The notes: a model not told the origin generated them from the letters alone. A stretch of 64,000 bases of DNA from Acinetobacter gandensis (GCF_001678755.1 NZ_LZDS01000026.1:124001-188000); one strand, 5' to 3'. Numbered from the stretch's first letter, positions 28,408-37,708 are shown. Numbers and translations: made by a program.

Positions 28408-28902
28408 TTATTTCGATGCTTCTTCTCTCAGTTCATAACGAATAGCATTGATATACCAACATTTTTTTCCTGATGGTGTAACAACTTCCACCTCATCATC
28501 TACCTGTTTAGACAACAGCGCCCGAGCCATGGGTGAATCAATAGAGATATGCTGTGGATGATGGTCGTAAATTTCATCAACACCGACGATGCGTAGCGTT
28601 TTTTCTTCGCCCAATTCATTTTCAATATCGACCCAAGCTCCAAAATAAACTTTGCCGGCTTGTTCGGGTGAATAGTCAATAATTCGGAGTTCTTCTAAAC
28701 GCTTTCCAAGGTAACGAACACGTCGATCAATTTTACGTAACAATTGCTTGTTGTATTGGTAATCTGCGTTCTCAGAGCGGTCGCCTAAACTCGCTGCCCA
28801 GTTCACTTTTTTGGTTATTTCGGGCCGTTCTTCATGCCATAAATGCTTCAGTTCAGCGACCAATAAATCATGCCCAGCGCGGGTAATTAAGTTAGATTTC
28901 AT
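28408..28902 (-). CDS. greB: Transcript cleavage factor GreB
   Basis: RNA polymerase secondary-channel factor that rescues backtracked complexes by stimulating transcript cleavage. It has 164 residues. The N-terminal coiled coil holds ITRAGHDLLVAELKHLWHEERPEITKKV and GDRSENADYQYNKQLLRKIDRRVRYLGKRLE, with the two acidic tip residues in RSENADY; the RRVRYLGKRLE text is typical of GreB rather than GreA. The C-terminal FKBP-like domain contains ISIDSPMARALLSKQVDDEVEV. Single gene ahead of the tRNA units. Confidence 0.93.
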   Translation of the reverse strand: MKSNLITRAGHDLLVAELKHLWHEERPEITKKVNWAASLGDRSENADYQYNKQLLRKIDRRVRYLGKRLEELRIIDYSPEQAGKVYFGAWVDIENELGEEKTLRIVGVDEIYDHHPQHISIDSPMARALLSKQVDDEVEVVTPSGKKCWYINAIRYELREEASK

Positions 28903-29267
28903 GATGTTTTCTAGGCTAGTTTGATGAGCAACAACTTACAATAAAAGCCTATTTTATCCCCTATTTCTACACAGTATCAGTATATAAAATTTATTCCCAA
29001 ACAAAATCAGTTATTTATGTTACATAATTTTATAATTTTTCGTACAAAATTTGACAAGCTTTTTTTTGATCTTTATTATGCGCACATCTTTTAAGCTTGT
29101 TTATTTTTTCATCAGTGTAGATTTTCTACATATTTTCCCGTTAAACCTTAGTCATTCTGAATGACGTCATGACTGCCCAACCCTTATTGAATTTATCAAA
29201 CTTGAAAAAGTCTGAGGCATTTTTGCCTTTGCTTTTTAGGGCATAAATTACTTGTAGCGGAGACAAC
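28903..29267 (+). promoter_or_regulatory. Near-consensus sigma-70 promoter and structured leader of the MltF-like gene
   Basis: TTGACA at 29051-29056 and TATTAT at 29074-29079 are separated by 17 bases, an almost perfect sigma-70 promoter. The predicted RNA has a leader of about 180 bases. It can form TGTAGA/TCTACA at about 29117-29131, GTCATT/AATGAC at about 29151-29165, and AGGCA/TGCCT at about 29215-29228 followed by a T-rich stretch. No ORF is evident. A regulated leader or small RNA is possible. Confidence 0.6.
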
Positions 29268-30380
29268 ATGCACAGTAGTTCAACTTCTGGGTTTAGGCTT
29301 TGCCTTAACTCTTTTAACTCTCTCCCATTTAAAGCCCTTGCACTTTGTACTGTTGCAATACCATTTCACAGTATCAATGCAAGTAAAGCGACACATCAAT
29401 ATGATGCTGTCGTCAATAACAGTAAATTAACTGTTGTATCTGTAGCCAACCCAGATATCGTTTTTAAGGATGGTAAACATCTGCATGGTTTTGGTTATGA
29501 CCTTGCACGAAATTATGCGGATAGTCTTAATGTCAAACTTGACTTTCGTACAGTCAAAGACAATGCCACTGCTTTAAAAATGGTCGCTAAAGGTCAAGCA
29601 AGTTTTGCGATGACGACGGCGAGCATGCAAAGTATTGAAGCAAAACACCTCACTTCATTTTCAGCAAGTTGCGGTGACACGGTTTCATTGCAAAAAAATG
29701 GTTTAAATAGCAATTTAAACTGGGTGTTTAAAAATGCCGATGACCCACTGAGCCAAACTGCAAGTGGCTTTGTTTGTCGTGCAAAGCAAAATGGAGCAAT
29801 CAGTCAACTCGCTTCATTTTATAATCGTAATGTGGTCAAGCAAGATTCTTGGAATATCATTCAACGTGATTTAACCAAACGTATGCCTATCTATAAAGCT
29901 AGTTTTAAAAAGACTGCACAGCAATACGATTTAGATTGGCATTTACTTGCAGCCATTGGATATCAAGAGTCGTATTTGAAACCTGACTCTGTTTCGCCGA
30001 CAGGCGTACGCGGCATTATGATGCTGACCAACAGTACGGCAAAAGCTATGGGTGTAAGTAACCGTACCGATGCGACACAAAGCATTCAAGGTGGTGCAAA
30101 GTATTATGACCAAATGTTAAATCGTTATAGTCATATTCCTTTCCCTGATCGTAATTGGTATGCCCTCGTTGCTTACAATATGGGGCCTGGTGCTGTTTCT
30201 CAGATTCAGAAGCGAATTAAGTCACAAGGTAAAAACCCAGATAAATGGGTGAACCTATACGCTTACTTAGACCGTAACAAAGCCAGCAATGGACGTTATC
30301 GTCAAACAGTTCAATATGTCACACGTATTCGTGCCTATTTAGAACATATCAAGACCACACCGCAATTGGTGAATATTTAA
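29268..30380 (+). CDS. MltF-like lytic transglycosylase
   Basis: A 370-residue exported protein. The long N-terminal signal region ends near HSINASKA. Residues about 50-130 look like a shortened solute-binding domain (LTVVSVANPDIVFKDGKHLHGFGYDLARNYADSL), and the C-terminal half is an SLT lysozyme-like domain with the catalytic Glu in GYQESYLKP, then GVRGIMMLTNSTAKAMGV and AYNMGPGAVSQI. This is the MltF plan, although the N-terminal part is only about half its usual size. MltF cleaves peptidoglycan glycan strands in the periplasm. It has a strong promoter and a structured leader of about 180 bases. Confidence 0.87.
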   Translation: MHSSSTSGFRLCLNSFNSLPFKALALCTVAIPFHSINASKATHQYDAVVNNSKLTVVSVANPDIVFKDGKHLHGFGYDLARNYADSLNVKLDFRTVKDNATALKMVAKGQASFAMTTASMQSIEAKHLTSFSASCGDTVSLQKNGLNSNLNWVFKNADDPLSQTASGFVCRAKQNGAISQLASFYNRNVVKQDSWNIIQRDLTKRMPIYKASFKKTAQQYDLDWHLLAAIGYQESYLKPDSVSPTGVRGIMMLTNSTAKAMGVSNRTDATQSIQGGAKYYDQMLNRYSHIPFPDRNWYALVAYNMGPGAVSQIQKRIKSQGKNPDKWVNLYAYLDRNKASNGRYRQTVQYVTRIRAYLEHIKTTPQLVNI

Positions 30381-30402
30381 AGACTTGAAATTTTCTTAAA
30401 GC

Positions 30403-30436
30403 AAAAAAAAAGCTTACCTTCGGGTAAGCTTTTTTA
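30403..30436. terminator. Bidirectional intrinsic terminator
   Basis: Stem AGCTTACC-TTCG-GGTAAGCT at 30411-30430 with long A and T tracts, between the convergent MltF-like and SCP2 genes. Confidence 0.92.
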
Positions 30437-30447
30437 TTTCAAAAGAC

Positions 30448-30831
30448 TTAAGCTGTTTGCTCTAGTACTTTTTTGAATAAATCTTTTTGTTCTGCACTCG
30501 GTTTTGCAGTTTGCAATGCCATCAGCTGAGACATGTCACCCTGAACTTTGATTTTTCCTGTCATGAATGCTTGCATCGCCGCAGCCATATCAAACTCTAG
30601 GAATACTTTACGTAATGTTTCAGCATCCATGTTTAATGTAGTTTTTGCATTTGATGACAAACCTTTTTTGATTGCGCCGCCATCTAAAGATAATTCTGTG
30701 TTACCTGCAGCTTCAGCTACAACTAGGTTAATTGCAAGGTTAGCCAACGCAGGTGGTAAATTTAAGTCACCAGCTTGAGCAGTCAAAGTTTCTACAGTTG
30801 AAAACCAATCATCAGTTAAAAAAGCAGGCAT
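30448..30831 (-). CDS. SCP2 sterol-binding domain protein
   Basis: A 127-residue protein that is one SCP2 fold. Text such as AAGNTELSLDGGAIKKGLSSNAKTTLNMDAETLRKVFLEFDMAAAMQAFMTGKIKVQGDMSQLMAL matches the family, which carries a hydrophobic lipid tunnel. In bacteria these small proteins are often linked to lipid or ubiquinone pathways, but the ligand is not predictable. There is no signal peptide. A GAGGAAAG ribosome site precedes the ATG. It is a single-gene unit. Confidence 0.85.
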   Translation of the reverse strand: MPAFLTDDWFSTVETLTAQAGDLNLPPALANLAINLVVAEAAGNTELSLDGGAIKKGLSSNAKTTLNMDAETLRKVFLEFDMAAAMQAFMTGKIKVQGDMSQLMALQTAKPSAEQKDLFKKVLEQTA

Positions 30832-31006
30832 GATCTTTCCTCAATTTATTTTGTTCGTTTGTGTTGCCGTTCCAGACAACATCAGTGCAAGCTATTTTTG
30901 CTTGTCGCTTGTTATAGCATGATCAATTATAAAATGGCTAAAGTTTTTTGTACGCACCGTTCAATATTTAACACCTTAACAACAAAGTATTAAAAATCAT
31001 CAATAT

Positions 31007-31038
31007 AAAAAAAGGCACTCCTGAGAATGCCTTTCTTT
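31007..31038 (-). terminator. Intrinsic terminator after ttcA
   Basis: Stem AAGGCA/TGCCTT around 31012-31032 with A-run on the left; the U-run is made on the minus strand. Confidence 0.75.
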
Positions 31039-31054
31039 TTACCCAATTATTTCA

Positions 31055-31984
31055 TTAGTCAGCAGCAAAACCTAAATTCACCATATTGATGCGTTTGCTT
31101 TCAGGTTCGCCTGCCTCTGTCGAACAACTACTGCTTTCTTTAAAATCAAACTCGCGTTCTTCGTCTAATTTTTCGAAATCAAATAACTCACGGTCAGCTA
31201 ATTGTGATGGTGATACATTTTGCAGTGCACCAAAAATACTGTGCAAGCGTTTTGGATATTCTTTATCCCACGTACGTAGCATTTCGTTTAACATGGCACG
31301 TTGTAAGTTCTCTTGTGAACCACATAAGTTACACGGAATTATTGGGAACTTACGCATTTCCGCATACTTGATAATGTCTTTTTCTTCCACATAAGCCAGT
31401 GGACGAATCAAAATGTTCTTTTTATCCGAAGATAAAAGCTTAGGTGGCATCGCTTTTAAGCTACCGCCATGGAACAAATTCAAGAAGAACGTTGCCAAAA
31501 TATCATCACGATGATGACCAAGCGCGACTTTGGTTGCACCAATTTCTTGTGCAAAACCATATAAAGAGCCGCGACGTAAACGTGAACATACTGCGCAATA
31601 CGTTTTACCTTCTGGGGTTAAACGTTTGGTAATGCTGTAGGTATCTTTTTCTAAAATATAATACGGAATGTTATTTTCTTCTAAATAACGTGGTAATACA
31701 TCTTCAGGAAAACCAGGCTGCTTTTGGTCAAGGTTAACCGCAACCACATCAAAATTAATTGGTGCGATACGCTTAAACTGCAACATAATGTCAAGCAAGG
31801 TATAACTGTCTTTACCGCCAGAAATACACACCATGACTTTGTCACCCTCTTCGATCATTTTAAAATCACGAATGGCATGACCGACCTGACGGCGTAGCTT
31901 TTTCAATAGACGATAATACGCAGAGCTAGTTGGTAGTTCTGGTTTGAAATTAAATCCTTGTTCGGACTCAACTGGCGAGAACAT
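31055..31984 (-). CDS. ttcA: tRNA 2-thiocytidine(32) synthetase TtcA
   Basis: Iron-sulfur enzyme that thiolates cytidine 32 in certain tRNAs. The PP-loop ATP site [15 protein letters not shown] and the cluster-binding pairs [10 protein letters not shown] and CNLCGSQ are present, as are [14 protein letters not shown] and [13 protein letters not shown]. Length is 309 residues, in the usual range, with a poorly conserved C-terminal tail ([17 protein letters not shown]). It is read alone, upstream of a 500-base gap containing the DnaA-box cluster. Confidence 0.95.
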   Translation of the reverse strand: MFSPVESEQGFNFKPELPTSSAYYRLLKKLRRQVGHAIRDFKMIEEGDKVMVCISGGKDSYTLLDIMLQFKRIAPINFDVVAVNLDQKQPGFPEDVLPRYLEENNIPYYILEKDTYSITKRLTPEGKTYCAVCSRLRRGSLYGFAQEIGATKVALGHHRDDILATFFLNLFHGGSLKAMPPKLLSSDKKNILIRPLAYVEEKDIIKYAEMRKFPIIPCNLCGSQENLQRAMLNEMLRTWDKEYPKRLHSIFGALQNVSPSQLADRELFDFEKLDEEREFDFKESSSCSTEAGEPESKRINMVNLGFAAD

Positions 31985-32483
31985 AGACGAGTTAAACCTA
32001 AATAAAAATACCGCGCAATTTTAGCTGATTCGACGCAGCTGCGCATCAAAAGAATGTATTTTCCCGAAAATGTAAAATTGCTGTCATCGTCACGTAATCA
32101 CTTGTTCATAATTTTATACGCAAGCGTTCATTTTTTACCCGAAACGCTTATCTTTTGGACTTTTCCACAGTTGTCCACAAAACCTGTGGATAACTTTGTG
32201 GATTCTAAAAGGCTTGACAGCTTGAGCCGCCCTTATTTTAAGGCTTCTATTTAAATTGATTATTTTTTGATCAATTTATTTTTACTTATTTTTCAACCAT
32301 TTAAGTGTGTCAAGTTATGCTCATTAAAAAAAAATAAATATTTTTTTTTGATTATTGAATCATCAAAATGACTTGATTTTTACAAACTAGTGAAGAAATC
32401 AGCAACCGAAGCCTTTTCATCTGATTTTTTTTTGTTAAACTCTAATTCAACTGTTTGGGGACAGAAAATTTCTTCACTATAAA
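31985..32483. other. Gene-free region with DnaA-box cluster and AT-rich tract
   Basis: No credible ORF is present; a 66-codon frame at 32054-32254 has no ribosome site and unnatural composition. The region holds four DnaA-box-like nonamers (32161-32205, listed separately), a TTGACA at 32213-32218 that could be a -35 element, and a very AT-rich tract from about 32250 to 32360. The second lytic transglycosylase is read from its right end. Confidence 0.6.
32161..32205. promoter_or_regulatory. Cluster of four DnaA-box-like nonamers
   Basis: TTTTCCACA (32161-32169, one mismatch) and TTGTCCACA (32171-32179, one mismatch) point one way. TGTGGATAA (32185-32193) is a perfect inverted TTATCCACA, and TGTGGATTC (32197-32205, two mismatches) is a second inverted copy. 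Two direct pairs facing each other over 45 bases are far beyond chance. The inner pair can form TCCACA/TGTGGA. Confidence 0.75.
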
Positions 32484-33347
32484 ATGAAAAAAAATATTTG
32501 GACTTTGGGGCTCTATATTATCGGAAGTGCGGCCATATTTTGGACTGCGCCTAACACTTTTGCTGGGCAAACCATTTACCAATTACGCGAAAGTAATGGT
32601 ACGACCTTATTAACCAATAAGCAGGGTCGCTATAGCAATCTGAAAGTTGAAAAGAAAACGTATTATCCGGACAGTAATATTCACAGTTATAGCAACTGGG
32701 GTTCTAATGAGTCTTCAGTTTTACCAAGCTATAGTCGCAATAAAAATGCCTTTGACAATATTATTAAACAAGCTGCTGCTCAGCATGGTGTCTCTGAAGG
32801 ATTAATTAAAGCAGTGATGCATACCGAGTCAGGTTTTAATACAAATGCCCGCTCCCCTGTTGGTGCTCAAGGCTTAATGCAATTGATGCCAGCGACGGCC
32901 CGCCGCTTCAATGTCTCAAATGCCTATGACCCGCACCAAAATATTATGGCGGGTGCACGTTATCTGTCTTGGCTATTAAAACGCTTTAATGGTAATACCT
33001 CTTTAGCTTTGGCTGGTTATAATGCTGGCGAAGGCAATGTTGCTAAATATGGCGGCATTCCACCTTTTCGTGAAACCCAAGATTATGTGCGCCGTGTAAC
33101 CAGTCGCTATAGTAATTTATATTCTAGTGGCTTAAACGTAGCTTCATCAGCATCTAACAGTGATAGCGCGAGTTCAAATGGCCGTATTATTGCTAGTTCT
33201 GACAATTATCATGCCGCGGCACCCACACCTTCTCGCCCACAGCGCCAAATAATTCAAAATGCGAACGGTAGCTATACCGATGCGCCAGCTGGATCATTTG
33301 CCACAGCCAATGCGTCTGCCTCAGCACGTATCTACTTTAATGAATAA
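32484..33347 (+). CDS. Secreted lytic transglycosylase (SLT domain)
   Basis: A 287-residue exported protein. After the signal peptide (IIGSAAIFWTAPNTFAG) comes a short DUF4124-like stretch (QTIYQLRESNGTTLLTNKQGRYSNL). The SLT catalytic domain follows: VSEGLIKAVMHTESGFNTNARSP with the catalytic Glu, GAQGLMQLMPATARRFNV and ALAGYNAGEGNVAKYGG. The Ser/Ala/Asn-rich tail is low complexity. It cleaves glycan strands in the periplasm. ATG 32484 has only a weak ribosome site. The gene sits between the DnaA-box region and the IS element. Confidence 0.9.
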   Translation: MKKNIWTLGLYIIGSAAIFWTAPNTFAGQTIYQLRESNGTTLLTNKQGRYSNLKVEKKTYYPDSNIHSYSNWGSNESSVLPSYSRNKNAFDNIIKQAAAQHGVSEGLIKAVMHTESGFNTNARSPVGAQGLMQLMPATARRFNVSNAYDPHQNIMAGARYLSWLLKRFNGNTSLALAGYNAGEGNVAKYGGIPPFRETQDYVRRVTSRYSNLYSSGLNVASSASNSDSASSNGRIIASSDNYHAAAPTPSRPQRQIIQNANGSYTDAPAGSFATANASASARIYFNE

Positions 33348-33383
33348 AAAACATGCTGAGATAATTCTGTATCTGAATTATTA

Positions 33384-34223
33384 GGGTCTGTTGACATTTC
33401 ATAATGGTAGCCAAATAAAGATACAAGCTAAGGCAACAGAATTTTCATAGCTTTGCTTTAGCTTGTCATAGCGTGTGGCAATTCCTCTAAATTGCTTTAA
33501 TCTAGCAAAGGCATTCTCAATTAAGTGCCTGATTTTATAAAAATACCAATCCACATGATCATTATTTGAAAGCGTATTGGATTTCTTGGGAATATTAGCT
33601 TGAGTCCCCGTTTTTTCTATCTGTTCTCTCAAGGATTCAGAGTCATACCCCTTATCGGCACAGAGAATTTCTGTCTCATTCAGGTCTATGCTATTAATTA
33701 ATTTCGGTGCCACTTTTACATCATGGGTCGTACCATCCTCTATCAAAAACTGAACAGGGTTCCCATGAGAATCAACTACCAAATGAATTTTAGAACTGTT
33801 TCCACCGATACTTTTTGAAATAGCCTGATCCTTGATTCCTGTAGCATGCTGATGAGCCCTCACATGGCTAGCATCAATAAACACCCACTCTAGATCAGCA
33901 TCAGATGAAATTAACTTAAATATTTTTAATAACTTATTGTCTTTCGACCACCGGGAAAATTTCTTGAATATAGAATTTGGTTTTCCAAAGCTAGCAGGTA
34001 AATCCCGCCATGGGCAGCCTGTACGGATTCTATAAAGAATAGCTTCAATAAAATTTCGAAGATTTTGTTTGAGATAAATACGAAAATTACGGAAAATGTT
34101 TTCTAACTTAGACCAGTGTTGATCAGTCAACATTGTACGAGGCATAGCGAGGAGTAGATTTGGTTTGGCGATTAAATTCTACTTTCTCGCTATTTTTTTT
34201 GCACAGTAAATGTCAACAGACCC
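33384..34223 (-). mobile_element. IS5-family (IS427-like) insertion sequence, 840 bp
   Basis: Perfect terminal inverted repeats GGGTCTGTTGACATTT (33384-33399) and AAATGTCAACAGACCC (34208-34223) bound the element. The flanks show a TA duplication (33382-33383 and 34224-34225). It carries one intact transposase frame on the minus strand, whose stop codon overlaps the inverted repeat. It stands at the right edge of the transglycosylase gene and the left edge of the type VI cargo island, and breaks no recognisable gene. Confidence 0.92.
33399..34145 (-). CDS. IS5-family transposase
   Basis: A 248-residue DDE transposase. N-terminal DNA-binding region MPRTMLTDQHWSKLENIF and RIRTGCPWRDLPASFGKPNSI are typical of the IS427 group. 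The catalytic acids appear in FIDASHVRAHQHA, LCADKGYDS and ENAFARLKQFRGIATRYDK. Many relatives split this frame and need a ribosomal frameshift; here it is a single complete ORF, so the element may still be active. Confidence 0.93.
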   Translation of the reverse strand: MPRTMLTDQHWSKLENIFRNFRIYLKQNLRNFIEAILYRIRTGCPWRDLPASFGKPNSIFKKFSRWSKDNKLLKIFKLISSDADLEWVFIDASHVRAHQHATGIKDQAISKSIGGNSSKIHLVVDSHGNPVQFLIEDGTTHDVKVAPKLINSIDLNETEILCADKGYDSESLREQIEKTGTQANIPKKSNTLSNNDHVDWYFYKIRHLIENAFARLKQFRGIATRYDKLKQSYENSVALACIFIWLPL

Positions 34224-34259
34224 TAAACTAAATTTTAATTTTTTTAGCTTAATTGTAAA

Positions 34260-34799
34260 TCACTCAAAATTACACGAAATGTGATCCAAGCTTTCAATCG
34301 AGATAGACTCAATTTTACTTTCATTACCAATATTATATATAAAATATCCTTTATTTCCCTTCATAGGAATCTTATATACAAATACGTCTACTGAATCATC
34401 CCCACTAAAAATTTTCTCTGACTTAATATTGCTATTTAAATTCTTAATACTACTTTCTAGCTTACCAACACTTATATTGTTTGCATCAACTGCCTTCAAA
34501 TCTCGAGTATGAATAGATGTAACCACTCCATAATCATCAATATCAACACTTGTCAGAGTGTTGTTAACTAAAATATTCTTTCTCTTTTGACATTCTTTTA
34601 AATCAGTAATATCACTATAATTTTGAATAATTATATCCCCCTTAAACCTTTCCCTTAACACTTCTAAAGTATCTCCTATTTTAATATCATTTAATTCACT
34701 TTCTTTATTTTTATTCCCATTTAAATCCAATAAATTATTGTGACTATTGGAACAACCACATAACAATAAAATAGAAAAAATAAAATATATTTTTTTCAT
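34260..34799 (-). CDS. Small lipoprotein, candidate immunity protein
   Basis: A 179-residue protein I do not recognise by family. It has a signal sequence and lipobox (IFSILLLCGCSNSHNN), so it should be anchored on a periplasmic membrane face. The rest is Lys/Asn-rich and AT-coded, with IGDTLEVLRERFKGD recalling small SmpA/BamE-like folds. It starts 4 bases downstream of the peptidoglycan-hydrolase gene and is read with it. Position and periplasmic location make it a candidate immunity protein to that hydrolase; this is inference. Confidence 0.7.
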   Translation of the reverse strand: MKKIYFIFSILLLCGCSNSHNNLLDLNGNKNKESELNDIKIGDTLEVLRERFKGDIIIQNYSDITDLKECQKRKNILVNNTLTSVDIDDYGVVTSIHTRDLKAVDANNISVGKLESSIKNLNSNIKSEKIFSGDDSVDVFVYKIPMKGNKGYFIYNIGNESKIESISIESLDHISCNFE

Positions 34800-34802
34800 A
34801 AA

Positions 34803-37223
34803 TTAAATATCCTCTAGATTTGGAGACAACCCTTGCAAATGAAGGTGATTGTTATGTCTTGGTTCAGCCAAATGCTTACAATTTGGAAAAATATAATTAC
34901 TTTTAATACCTACCTTAGGATTAGTGAAATATTCACTTAGCATTTTTTTTGATTTACCCCAACCAAATATTATAAAGTTATTGATTAAATTTAAAGTCCT
35001 TTCATGGTCATAAATGTTATCTTGCAAGATCACTGCTAGAGGCTTTTTATCAGTTCTTAAATATCTCAGATCTCCAGCTTCACCATTAATATGACTTTTA
35101 CTCTCACCTGGATCACCATTGACTCTGCTAAAGCCATTAAAACAAATGTCATCATACCCAGATTTACACAAAGCTCCTAAAAATGCTGCTAACTCTATAC
35201 CACCTAAATAATATCGTTGTTGTCCAGAATTCATTAAAATTTTATAACCGACTACGCCTGAACGATATTTATCAAAATGTCTGACATCGACTAAATAAAC
35301 ATTACCACTACCTAACACGTTCTTAGAAGACCATCTTTTTGCGACAACATATTTTGATTTACCTAAATTATGAGAAGTCCCTGTAGAATCATAATATATG
35401 TACTGAGCATAACCTGTAGCTGCTTTGTTCTCCCTTTTAATTTTTCCATTATGATAAATATGATAACGTGTTGTATCACTTGTAGATGGAGACTGTTTAC
35501 TAGCTGTAGTTAGTGGTTTTCCACCATTTTCTGTATATGTATTATCCTGAATAGACTGATTTTTTTCTGACTCTGATTTTGCTTTTTCAGATTGTTCTTT
35601 TGCCTTTTTTTCCTGAGCATCTTGTTGTTGCTTTTGCTGCATTTGGTCAGATTTTTTCTTAAGTTCATCTGCTCCCTTACGCTTTTGATCGGCAATTTCA
35701 TACAGCTTTGAAGCTTTTACAAATCCTTCATTAACTTTAAAATACCTAATTGGTATTCCTTTCAAAACACGAAGCTTTTCCAACTCTTTATTTTTTATAC
35801 CAAAGCCAAAAACAAAACCCAGAAGCATTTTGACATTAAGATCTCCATTACTATCTGTTCTTTTCGAAATTTGCTTATTTCTATAGAAAATACTCACTAG
35901 TGTATTTGTTACATTTTTATTATTTTCTTTAACATTTATTTTAAAAGAGCATACAGGTAATTTAATTTTAATAGTCTGATTAGATAAAGACTGTTCAACT
36001 TTAAAATGGTGTATTTTTTGAGGTTGACCAGCGCCAGATACTGTAACTTCGATATCTTCACCTACTTCAGCCACTATCCCTTTTTTAGTCCCTGACGAAT
36101 CAGCTGTATGCTTTTTTATATTCCCTTTATATGTCAAGTAAAAACTCATATAAGAAATAGCTTTCCTTGTATCCTCTTCTATAATTTGAATATTAAAACT
36201 CACCTCTTTTGTATTACCAGCAGCTACCTCTTTTTTATCTTCAAATGAATTCTGCTCATTTCTTACTTCTTGAGGAGTCTTATCTGATTGAGGTTTTGGC
36301 TGAGGAGTACTATTTTGTTCTAACACAACAGGTACAGATATTTCTTTTGTTAATTTAATTGTATAGCTTTCTATCTTATCTTTTTGCTGTGTGATCTCTA
36401 GTTTCTTACCATCAATGATTACTTTAATTTTAGTATTTGGATGTCTAACAATAACAGGAATTTTCCCTTCATTGTTTGTCTTATAATCATTCGAAATTTT
36501 TCCGATTTTACTGTAATATTTACCTTCTTTATATTCCGACTCAATTATAACTTTTTGACCTAAAACAGGATTACCACCCTCATCTATTACATTAATATAT
36601 ATTTTACGATTACAACAACTTTCCAAATCGTAATGTGCAAATAAGGATATATATTCACCGACTTGCGTACCAAAAGCATCTGCACTGTTACCTAAACCTT
36701 GAACAAATTCCAGAACATATTTAGGTCCTTTTAAATGTGCTCCTGCTATACAACCTGATTCAGTTATTTCAACACCACCAATCCTAACACCATAAAATTC
36801 ATTTAAATTTTGACTATTTAGTCTAATACATAAAGTATTAATCCATTTATTGAAAGCTTTTATTTGAATAGTTCTATCTTTTAAAAAAGTACTTTTTGAG
36901 GTGACACCATCTAAACCTGTCCAAGTACCATTCCAATCATTGATATTTAGCGATTTTTGAAAACTACTTGAAGATTTACCATTAAATTCAAAAGGCGGCT
37001 TAAAATAACCCAAATCATATAGTGCACTTTCACCAAATTGAAAATAGCCTATAAATCCATACCCAGCAATTTTACCGTTATGAACATTTCTAGCTTGTAA
37101 ATTTGGTCTAACTGTATCAGACAATGAGAGGTTTGATGACGATTCTCTACGGGAAATAGCATATATATAGGCTAGTCGATCTTCTCCAAAAGACGGTCCA
37201 TTTTTAAGCGAAACAAAACTCAT
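34803..37223 (-). CDS. Putative T6SS effector: lysozyme-like plus LAS metallopeptidase domains
   Basis: An 806-residue protein. Residues 15-200 look like a lysozyme/transglycosylase-type domain: AISRRESSSN with candidate catalytic Glu27, GYGFIGYFQFGESALYDLGY, WNGTWTGLDGV and SGCIAGAHLKG. The middle carries beta-rich repeats and a Gln/Lys coiled coil (about 515-555). The C-terminal domain has the H-x6-D zinc motif at His711 and Asp718 (SHINGEAGDL) and His793-Leu-His795, as in the M15/M74 LAS peptidases. Together these would cut both glycan and peptide parts of peptidoglycan, like the Tse4 type of Acinetobacter effector. Its start overlaps the upstream stop (TAATG). No signal peptide, as expected for a VgrG-carried cargo. 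Confidence 0.72.
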   Translation of the reverse strand: MSFVSLKNGPSFGEDRLAYIYAISRRESSSNLSLSDTVRPNLQARNVHNGKIAGYGFIGYFQFGESALYDLGYFKPPFEFNGKSSSSFQKSLNINDWNGTWTGLDGVTSKSTFLKDRTIQIKAFNKWINTLCIRLNSQNLNEFYGVRIGGVEITESGCIAGAHLKGPKYVLEFVQGLGNSADAFGTQVGEYISLFAHYDLESCCNRKIYINVIDEGGNPVLGQKVIIESEYKEGKYYSKIGKISNDYKTNNEGKIPVIVRHPNTKIKVIIDGKKLEITQQKDKIESYTIKLTKEISVPVVLEQNSTPQPKPQSDKTPQEVRNEQNSFEDKKEVAAGNTKEVSFNIQIIEEDTRKAISYMSFYLTYKGNIKKHTADSSGTKKGIVAEVGEDIEVTVSGAGQPQKIHHFKVEQSLSNQTIKIKLPVCSFKINVKENNKNVTNTLVSIFYRNKQISKRTDSNGDLNVKMLLGFVFGFGIKNKELEKLRVLKGIPIRYFKVNEGFVKASKLYEIADQKRKGADELKKKSDQMQQKQQQDAQEKKAKEQSEKAKSESEKNQSIQDNTYTENGGKPLTTASKQSPSTSDTTRYHIYHNGKIKRENKAATGYAQYIYYDSTGTSHNLGKSKYVVAKRWSSKNVLGSGNVYLVDVRHFDKYRSGVVGYKILMNSGQQRYYLGGIELAAFLGALCKSGYDDICFNGFSRVNGDPGESKSHINGEAGDLRYLRTDKKPLAVILQDNIYDHERTLNLINNFIIFGWGKSKKMLSEYFTNPKVGIKSNYIFPNCKHLAEPRHNNHLHLQGLSPNLEDI

Positions 37224-37708
37224 TATAACCCCTTAGATTCAAAATCTATTTTTTTAAATAATATCAATATTTTATTTTTATTATTTTCATTTACATTTTT
37301 TGAAAATATAATCATATTTTTATTAAAATCAAAGCTTCTGTCTTCCTTTAAATTGAACATAACACTTCCTAAATTATTCTTGTCATCAACAAAGATATAA
37401 AATTCTAAAGGCTTGTTTTTATTTATAAAAGATATAAGAAAAAGGTCCTCCTTTGAGTTTTTTATATTCCAACACTCATAAGGGACATGCATCCAATTTC
37501 CAGATCCAAGATCTATCTTATTTATTTCTAGAATACGATTTATTGAACTTTTTAAATCTTTTCGCTGAAAATTACATTTATCTGATTCAATATAATCAAA
37601 GCTAATTTTTTCACCATCCAATATTTCATAAGGATATGATTTCAATATCTCCGCATGTGTAAAAGACATTAAACACATAAAAAATATAAAAAGGATTTTA
37701 TTTTTCAT
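37223..37708 (-). CDS. Small exported protein of the VgrG cargo locus, candidate immunity protein
   Basis: A 161-residue protein when ATG 37708 (MKNKILFIFFMCLMSFTHAE) is used; a GTG at 37720 inside the vgrG stop is possible. It has a clear signal peptide with cleavage after THA and no lipobox, so it should be periplasmic. The mature part is unknown to me. It lies between vgrG and the effector-like gene with only 8 bases to vgrG, and overlaps the effector start by one base. It could be a second immunity factor or a secreted partner. Confidence 0.68.
   Translation of the reverse strand: MKNKILFIFFMCLMSFTHAEILKSYPYEILDGEKISFDYIESDKCNFQRKDLKSSINRILEINKIDLGSGNWMHVPYECWNIKNSKEDLFLISFINKNKPLEFYIFVDDKNNLGSVMFNLKEDRSFDFNKNMIIFSKNVNENNKNKILILFKKIDFESKGL

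Noticed and set aside
32054..32254. A 66-codon frame over the DnaA-box cluster
   Set aside because: It has no ribosome site or recognisable protein pattern, and it is built over repeated DnaA boxes.
33384..34223. An IS630-type reading of the element, based on the TA duplication
   Set aside because: The transposase motifs and inverted-repeat ends match the IS5/IS427 group, which can also duplicate TA.
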